Positions 51,101-60,762 of a DNA stretch of 64,000 nucleotides are shown here, piece after piece. Position 1 is the first letter of the stretch; each line of letters begins with the position of its first letter. This DNA comes from Marisa cornuarietis. Taxonomy: Eukaryota > Mollusca > Gastropoda > Architaenioglossa > Ampullariidae. The notes beneath the pieces were generated by a model. The model worked only from the letters and a program-made list of their open reading frames with translations, was not told the DNA's origin and did no database searches. The DNA lies in the NCBI GenBank assembly GCA_004794655.1, contig SMMW01000046.1, forward strand, positions 8,171,501-8,235,500, written 5' to 3'. The position numbers and the translations under genes were made by a program.

Positions 51101-54100
51101 CAGAGAGTATAATCTGCAGTTGTTCAACACAATGAAATATTTAGCAAAATTTAACTTTTTAGGATACATTTTTGCATATATTCATGGTAGTAAACGATAA
51201 ATTCGATGAACAATATATGTATTTTATGCATTTATGACATACTCAACCTTTTTTCTAGTTTTCTTTAGATCTTCTATTCAGTATCTATTCTACATGTGCC
51301 ATCTTCATTTTCTGACACTAGGCCAGTGAAGTTTAAAAAATAAAATCCTGTTCGATTACTGATGGTAAACCCATGAATAATGAAAACTGCCAAAGTGAAA
51401 CTAGTGAATGCTGAAGGTTGACATAGTTCTTTTCATGTGACACAAGCTATCTGACCCTTATCTAGCAGCTTAATGATTATATCAGGTTCTTGGGAGTGAT
51501 AGATCTACAGCCACTTTTCTTGCTATCATCAAGGTTTTTATCTTTCTCCTCATCGTCAATGGCAAGTTAGGAGAATCAACACAAATACTGCCAAAATGAA
51601 ATGACCAAATCAAGAACATGTTGAGCAAAGACTTCTGAAATAACAAGACCTAGTCAAAAATTATGTTTTTAAACACTTAGTTGATAAAATTGAGATTAAG
51701 CTAGTAGAAATCCAACAATTGAGTGACAACACTACACTAGTAATGTAAGAGTTGGCTGACAAAGAAGAAATGAAGAAATTCACCTGCAGAAATTCCAGTG
51801 AAAGGAAGAATGAATTTGGATATAAATAGCAAAGATTTAAAAAAAAATCAGGAGACCAACCTCTGTCCTGGCCTTGTAAAATTCAAGTTCATTGAGCCGC
51901 TCTTTGTACTTAAGTATCTCCTTCTCGAAGGTATCCACTTTGCTGGCCTAAGAAATACATACACAATATGCACACATCTTCTTCTGTATTGTAGTACTAT
52001 GCAAACAGGTTGGGTACCAGTTTTTTGTGTAGCATTTACTTCTGAATGATGACATACATAAAACTGTCACTAAATTTTGCATTTTAGGATTTCTAGAGCG
52101 ATATATCTTTGAGAAATCTGTTTGCAGGACTGTCATTGTGCTGTTTTTAGTCAAGCACTGATCTTTCAAACACAGGTGTTAGCACTAGTGTTGGTTTTGT
52201 TTCTTTGTGGTTGCTAGATTTGAAATGTGTTTTCATTCTGTATAGATTTCTGATGATAACCTGAAAGTTCTTCTGATATGCTCTTTGTCTGTCATCTTCC
52301 ATTGCTCTTTTATCGATGTTGAAACATTCAGATTATTATTATTTTTTACTGTATATCAAAACAAGTAAAATTAGCTTCAGTCAACAGTATGACTAACATA
52401 GCGCGTCTGTGTTGGAACATCCCTGTATGAGCATGTGTCACAAAAATATACTTTTTATGCCACTGGGCAAAATGTTGACTTAAATGATGCCCTCACAATC
52501 AACTGGCATTTCAATTTTCCCAATATTGTGAGGTAAAAGCAATTATGAGACATCTGTCATTAAGGTTAACATTAATTCCATATTTATTTGATGATGATGG
52601 TAGTGATGTTGATGATCTCTCAGTCTATGTCAGCAAAGCAAAGCAGAATGAATAAACAAATAAACTGCAAAATGACAACATAAAACTATAATAATCATAA
52701 TACAAACAAATTTAAAGGGAAAAAATGCTTTGGGTGATTACTTGATCCGAATTGTTTCGCTATTTGAATAGCATTCTGCTGCCTATAGGTTTACTTTCGT
52801 CTACCATATTTAAGATTACGATGCTGACAAAGACTATTTTATTCTCAGTATCAAAAGCGTGCAGAGACAGCAACAAGTATCCTTGGCTCAACATGCCATG
52901 AAACTGTTTGAATCCCGCCCCCCCCCCCATCCATCCCCACGACAACCACTTCGGCTTGCCGACATCACGCTCAGCAAATTTGCTACACCTGCTGTCTCCA
53001 CCTTCGGGTCTCACCTTTTCTTTCAAGATGTCCAGCTCATCTCTCAGGGACCGCGTTGTCCGCGCCTCTTGTACCAGGTCAGCGTTCTGCAATGCACGAG
53101 CGAGATCCATGTTTACGACCAACAGGTGCGATTCACACACACATGGGAGAGGGAAAATAAACAAATCCTCGGCCCTGCGAAGCAGGGGGTCGGAAGCCGT
53201 CCCCGCGTGAATAGGCCGCCAACCCTTCACACCTGGCTAACGTAATCACTGCTTGTTATGTCTCTCTTCTCTATGTTCGCTCCCCCTCCCCACCAACACA
53301 TTCATCGCCCAGGTAGACATCACAGCCCTGGCGTGGTGAGAGCTGTCACGGCACTGTCTTCGGGAGAACGAAGAAGAAGAGTATGGGAGGAAAAGGGGGT
53401 AAGGAGACAAAGTAGGGCTGTGTTGTAGTTGGGAGGGGAGGGGGATGTACGATGGAGGCCACTGCTAACACATCGGCAGTCAAGTACACACATCTTTCAC
53501 AGTCCCTCTACCACGGGTGACGATGCAGGGTCCTCCTGTACGATGGTGGCTTCCTACCTTCTCTGGTGTCTCCACAAAATCACAAACTCCTTACGAGACC
53601 CAAACGCCGCATTCCGCTCGACGCGCCGTCAGAGGGAGGAACACGAAAAGGCGCTCTGGTCTCCATTTCCTTCTGGCTCGTCCCTCCCCACCCCCGCCCT
53701 CCCCCTGGCACGCTCCCCCCCCCCCTGCGACACGGCACGCGCGTGGCCAGACTGCAGGACAGCGAGGAGGAAGGCGGCGCCTCGTCAACGCTGACGAAGG
53801 TAACCTAACCACAGCGGTACGTCACAATATAACGCCAACAATAATGTACGACGTACGACAAGCCACAGGAATGTCGTCCTAACTGCTTGCTTTGGCGTTA
53901 GCTGCCTATTTTTGTTCTCCTTCATTTAAAAATAATCGTTAACCACCGTGTGCATACTGTACATTTGTGGAGGGGGAAGCGGGGAAAGAAGCCTCGCCTT
54001 CTTTTCAAACGCAAGCGTTCTATTCACCACATGCGCAGTCAGGTCAACACTGCATCGTGAAATATTTATGCTCCGACATTCCACCCCGTTGTTGCAAGGC

Positions 54101-57100
54101 GGTAAACCACCCGAAGCAGTCCCCTTCTTCGCCTCGCTCACGTCACACTTCAGCTCTGAGTTTCCTTGCGGCAGAAAAATCAACCGGCAATTCCTTCTGA
54201 TTTGTTATCAACACGATAATTACAGAGCGTTGGCAAGGAGGTACGCAAATCGCACTCTTATAAACAAACAGAAGCCCACATCGCGTTAGTCGTATTATCC
54301 ACGCACGCAGACCTTCAGACCTGCCTAGCCCCCAACATTCTCCATCACGAGCACGTCCTCTCAACATGTAGCAGAATGTAGGCCTGTATCAGTAGTCTTC
54401 AATGAGAAACAAAATGACATACTTGTAAAATACTTCCTATTAAATGTATTCAATTCTTCAAACTGCAGTATTCATGCTGGCAATCGCGTTAATTTTTGAC
54501 AACAATCCTCAAGTGACATGGCAATCAATCAGGGTAGGAGCTATTGTTTTTTTCCTGTGACTGAAATGTGTCCTAATTAGGACAGGATAAATTTGTGAGT
54601 TTTTTTTTCTGTCTCTACATGTTTGTAGGATGGCGACAGGTAACAGTCGTAAGTGCTAATGTCTCACGCACGGCGATTCACGCGTCAGTGTTACGATTCT
54701 CATTCTCGCTACATCGTGCTTTGAGGTAATATCAATCGTAGTTTTGGTTACAGAAAATCCGTAGTTTCTGACTCACGACTGTAGTTGTGTGTAGCCAGCT
54801 GTTCAAACCCGTAGCTGCTAACGGCAGGCAGGTCGGAACCTCTCAGCAGGACGGCGAGTGATGTGGTCAAGTCTGGCTGACGAGACTCGATGTAGCTGCT
54901 GCAATGGAGGAGAGTCTAATCGGCTCCAAGGTTCTGTGTGCGCGCGTGTGTGGCGCTGATAACGCTGGACTGCAGAGACGAGTAACAACCTCATCACCAC
55001 ACCCTCCTAAACTAAGCAAACTTTCACATTCGGTCCCCTTCACCGCCAATGCCCTCTCGGTGTCATGGATGGGAAGAGACGCCCAGGACGCCCCACCCCC
55101 GCCCCTTGGGAGGATGAGCTGGGTGACTTCAGTCGCTGTTAAGCTCTAGATAAGTCTAGGAGATTTGCAGAACATGCAGAACACACTGATCCGATGAAGC
55201 AGTTCAAAGTAAACACCACCACTTTCTTTGTCTCACACACACACACGTTGATTTAACAGCACTTAAGTTCACAAAAAATCGACTTTGACGGTAGCATCTC
55301 TATTTTGTGGTCTTGTTAACGGCAGCTTCTGATGACGTATAAAGTTTTGTTTTCACCACAATGTTCTTATGACATCTACCTCTCCCTCCGTCCCCCCAAC
55401 AAAAATATCCCCGATAAGCTCATAAATACTAACATAGTGACAACATTCACACATAATGCGCCATCGACAGTTACTCTGGATCATCATCATCAATACGCGG
55501 ACGGTGTCACAACAAATCGTCAGTGTCATCAACATAAAAACGGCGTCATCAACAGAATGGCTGCGACATCAAGACAAAGACGGCGTAATCGAACTACAGC
55601 ATTAGCAACACAGTGACTGTGTCTCCAAAACATCGACAACAGCATCAACATCAACACAGTGACTGTCACCAAAACATCGACAGCAACATCAAGATAGTGA
55701 CCGTGTCACCAAAACAATGACAGCAACATCAACACAGTGACCAAAACAATGACAGCGTCGTCAACATCCTAATGACTTACTGACACGGCGATGGCGTCAC
55801 CAACACAGAGATTGCGTCACCAACACAGCGACGACATCACCAAAAGCGACCCCAAGTCTCGGGAATCGCCGCTCGATGCGGACCGATGGCCACGAGCCTC
55901 GTCCCCACCCTCTCACAACCGCCCCCCTGCCCACCCCCACCTGTCTCACCATGAAATGCGACTCCCCCTCCAACACAGCGGCAAGTCACCCACACCTTTC
56001 CCCACAACTCGGCTACTTTCTCCCTCTCAAAAGATGACTGTAACAAATGGAGGTTGCTTCACCGCCAACCACTTGTCATGGAAGTTGGCAGGTTAGTGGA
56101 GACATTTAAAAATAAATTAAAAAAAAAGACACGGCCCTGTTGTTGGTGTCAGCAGGTCACCTGAGCGGGTGGTGAAGTACAAGGAAACGGTCCGACATTT
56201 CCTGCTTCCTCTTAATCTTGGCGGCGGCAGGTAATTAACGCACTTAGGCGTCGCAGGTAGGTAGAACGCAAGAACGGGCGAGCGCCATGGGACCGAGGGC
56301 ACAGTCGCATGCTTATCTCTACGCTAACGCCTAGCAGCCAGCTAAACTGATAGCCTTTTAGCTGACTTGGCATCATCACCCAGCTAAGGCGACCGTGCAG
56401 TGTGCAAGCGAGACCTAGGGGATACGATAGAAGCAACGGTTGACCAACCCCTCCAATACAGCATACATGCTCTTTGAATCATGTAAACACATTCAGCTCC
56501 CACGGAATACCGACTGCCACGCTGTGCTGTCCTTTCGTTCTAACATCACGGCTAAAGAGCGTAAAATAAAGGAGTGCGCAGACACTGCACAATTTCCGGT
56601 CAACTTAATGCCACGTAGAGCTGAACAGACAAAGAGAGAGGGGGGTGGGAGAGAGAGAGAAAGAATAGCTCTCGGCATCAAGAAGACCAGTATGGAAAGC
56701 CACCCACCTCCTGTTTCATTTTGGCGAGATCTGTTTTGGTGTAATCCAGTTCGTCCCTTATGTCCGATAGCTGCTCTTGACGGTCCTCTCTGTTAGAGAC
56801 AGACCAAAAGTTTTCATTTACTGTTCTCCTGCACTCCGCAAGAAAACACACAGTACTGTCACTCGCTGTCTCCAGTACATAACACCATTACCACTCACAG
56901 TCCCCAAGACATCATAATAGTGTCCCTTGCTATCCCAAGACAAGCCACTACTGTCACGCGTTATCTCTACGACATGACAACACTGTCACACGTCAAGACG
57001 TGACACCACTCGCTGTTTCCACTGTCAATGTCTCTAAGAAATGACCCCCCCCCCTCACGTAGGTCGCAGTTCACCGTGCAAAAGATCTCAGTGCTAACGT

Positions 57101-60100
57101 TTTCCTGTACAACAGCAAAACAGTCAGTCAGGTTTCCGATCGACCGACTAACAAAAGTCCAGACCAAGGTGGTCACGCTAGGCGACCAAAGATGGTAGCT
57201 ACTCACAGCTCCTGGCGGGCGTGCCTCAGCTTGGCCTTACACTCGGCCAGCTCCACTGCCAGGTGATGTTTGTCGGGAGTCAACGCGGCTGCAGTCGGTG
57301 CTGGACACCCTTCCACCTGCGACAGGTAGAAGTCTCGTTCCTGCGTCATGTCCTGCAGGAACTGCACAGTACAATGACAAGGAAATCACCATACCCGACA
57401 GTACACTTCCTCCTAAACTCAAAATCCTTTCGTTCGCTCGCGCGCACATGCGTGCGTGCGTGCGTGTGTCTTTTACCAATATCTGCAAGCATATGAGATG
57501 TTGTGTTCTACCTACATAGAAAGCTTCCAGACAGCCCTGCTGACTCACCTCGGCGTTTTCGTCCCGCTCTCGAATGAGTCTAGTGATGTGGCGCAGCATC
57601 TTGTCAGCGTGGGCCTCCAAGTTGTCTGAAGGCTCGATGGCGATAACAGCATCGCTGTCGTCAGTGATCTGTAAGGGAACGAATGGTAATTCTATGAAGT
57701 CTCCAAAGCAACAATGTCTATTGTTACAAGCTTTTTCTCTGGAAAAAAACGACAGTTCTTTGACTTCATGGCAAAATCGTCTATTACAAGTTATGTAGAC
57801 TACACTGAAGTAGTCACGGGGGATGGGGAAAGAGTAAATATGACCACATAATATTACTGGAACACCGATTCAGCGGGTATGTGATGTTGGGAATGAAGCA
57901 TGTAGTGGCTAGTGCGACAAAAGTGTAGTCCCAAGAGCTGAGGAAAGTCTTGTATGTGAAGTGTCAGGGACAAGTGTCCACAGTCTTACCATGGGCTTGA
58001 CATGTCAGGTGGGGATACCTGCAGCTTGTCGTAGGAACGACGTTACAGTCACTTGACAGCAATACCACTATTGCCTCTCTTGTGCGGGCACACACACACA
58101 CACACAGACCCGCAACGGCTAACATAATGCACAGAGAAAGAGGGAGGCAGGGAAAGGAGAGAGAGAGCAAGAAAGAGAACAATATAGGTAGAAAGGAAAA
58201 AAGGGAGAAGAGAGAAAGAGAAAAGAAAACTAAACGAGTGATGCAAGGGGAGAGCAAGGCTGTCTACATTATGTGCGGGTGTTTGTTCTCTCTACACTCG
58301 GAGAAACAGCGAACTGTGCAGTCATTAACCTGCCTTGTCATAAAATACTCCAGCGCTAATCTCACAATCCTGGAAACCAGTATTTGTCAACTGAGCACAG
58401 GCACAAAGCATTGCTTGTATTCTACTGCCATTAATCAAGTCGTACTCTACACGCAGGTCTCTCACTGTTTGTATTCTACTGCCACTGATCACGTCGTACT
58501 CTACACGCAAGTCTCTTATTGTTTGAATTCTACTGCCACTAATCAAGTTGTACTTTACACGCAGGTCTCTCACTGTTTGTATTCTACTGCCACTAATCAA
58601 GTCGTACTCTACACCCAGGTCACTCACTGTCTGAATTCTACTGCCACTAATCAAGTCACTCTACACGCAGGGCTCTCATTGTATTCTACTGCCACTAATT
58701 AAATTGTACTCTACACGTAGGTCTCACATTGTTTGTATTCTATTCCCACTTATCAAGTCGTACTCTACACATAGGTCTCTCACTGTATTCTATTGCCACT
58801 AATCAAGTTGTACTCTACATGCAGGTCTCTCATTGTCTGCATTATACCGCCACTAATCAAGTCGTATTCTACACGCAGGGTTCTCACTGTATTCTACTGC
58901 CACTAATCAAGTCGTACTCACGTAGGTGTCTCATTATTTATCACCATGTCTATTATGCACCACCCCGGCACCAAAAAAAAAAACAAAAAACTACGAATAA
59001 ACAAGCAAACAAACAACAGGCGTCCTCTCCTGTCTTAAGGTGGCGACAGGGGTTGCCAAAAGCCAGGGCTCATGTTGCACGCTGCCCCTGTTACTCACTC
59101 AGGCGCAATGCCGGAACCACTACAACGTTAAGACTTCGCTCCACTAATCGATCGATGATCTAAGCGACCTGCATGAGAGAGAAAGACAACGAAAAAAAAA
59201 AAGAAATGAAAGAAAAAGAAGACTTATGGAGTGGGGTGGGGCTGAATGGGACAAACACTTACACACGAAGACGGGGAATGATGCAGAGAGGTAGAAGGAA
59301 TGATTTGGGGAAGTGGCGGGGAGGGGGAGAGAATCAGACGAGTACAGGCTGGCGAGTCATCTTCGGGACAACCTCCAAGCGTACGCGCACGAGCATCTCA
59401 AACTGACGTGCTGTCAGTCCATTATGTTGTACAATCGATCTTGCTTTTGAGTTTTGTCTTCATACAGCTACAAACATTCCTTCGTCACTCTGTCGCACAA
59501 ATTAAGTAAACCGAATTCAACCTGCTTTTTGTCTGGCCGTACTAATATTTTAAATGTTTTTCTTTTTTTTTTTTTTTTTTACAAATGTTTGCTGTAAATA
59601 ATAGCAGGAGGGACAATTCACGAAAATGTGAACATACGAAGAGTTGCCTCCCATTTCTTTCGGCTGAAGTAACAGTAAAGAACTTTTAACATGTTCGACT
59701 GCTGATCGAAAATGGTTCTTTGTGTAAAGCTGCACGGTCACATAAAGTCACACCTACCTATCCACCCGAAAGAAAACATCCTGTAACTCGGCAGGCATGT
59801 GCACTAACACAGTGTCGTTGCAATTTAGTTGTCTCCACTTACCAAAATTAAGCAAAGTTAGTGTTCTTTTCCACCTAAAACTGACGAACTACTACTTTAC
59901 AGGCGTCCCCACTGAACCTCTGCCAACCCCTCAGGCTAATATCCCACTTACACTGATACATAAATGAGTGAATGCAGAAGCAGTTTAACAAATTGCTAAG
60001 TGTCCGCTCAAAACCACTCGTCTTTTATGCTCCTCCCTCCCCCGACCACCTTAGTGACCTATGGTGTGTAGTAGGTGGTGGTGTCTGTCCAAGCTCCCAC

Positions 60101-60726
60101 CCGTTCAGCGCAGACACTTTGGACAAGGAGCGAGTGGACGTACTTGTTTGATGTGCTCCGCCATGGCCTCCTGTACTCAAAAATGTACCCACCCACCCAC
60201 CCATCCTGTGCTTCCGAAAAGGAGGGAACAGACCCACCTGTTTGATGTGCTCCACCATAGCTTCCTGCACTCGGATGTCCAGCCGTTTGATGTTCTCGAT
60301 GACGTTTTCCTTCTGCTCGCACTGCACGGCGCAGCCCAGGATCAGCAGCAGCGTCTTGCGAACCTCTTTGAAGCCGCTGTCTGTGGTACGACAAAAAGCC
60401 GAAACATTAGTCTTCTATCTATCCAAGATTTGTGGTGACTTTAAGTTTTACGATGCGAGATGAAGGGCTATTTTTGGATCACAAGCGTTAAGATTAGACC
60501 AGCGTGGAGTAGGTATATCAAGAGGATGGTCATGTGGTGGCGGCGGTGATTGTGGTTGTGCACAATGAACTTTGCCACTGCTTGTCCATGCTGACGACGT
60601 ATAGGTGTGGTCGGGGGGAGGATTGGCGAGTGGAACAAAATAAAACACTTAAACACAATGTTTACAAGCAAACTTTAAACAAAGCAACAAAAGAGGAGCA
60701 GCAAGTCGAAATAGAGAATCTATACT

Positions 60727-60762
<36 letters not shown>

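Larger units (their letters stand above)
57669..60237 (-). other. CCDC88 intron between visible exons 2 and 3
   Basis: This 2.6-kb intron holds a CA run (58088-58107), an AG-rich tract (58130-58230), the 54-bp minisatellite and a poly(T) run. A short ACCCACCC run precedes exon 2 on the plus strand. Confidence 0.7.

Noticed and set aside
52760..53230. 156-codon frame as a separate gene
   Set aside because: It is the exon 6 frame read through into both neighbouring introns; the part homologous to CCDC88 is only 53015-53086.
58082..58702. 206-codon plus-strand frame with an 18-residue repeat
   Set aside because: It is produced by a 54-bp minisatellite and an AG-rich run inside an intron; the minus strand is equally open.
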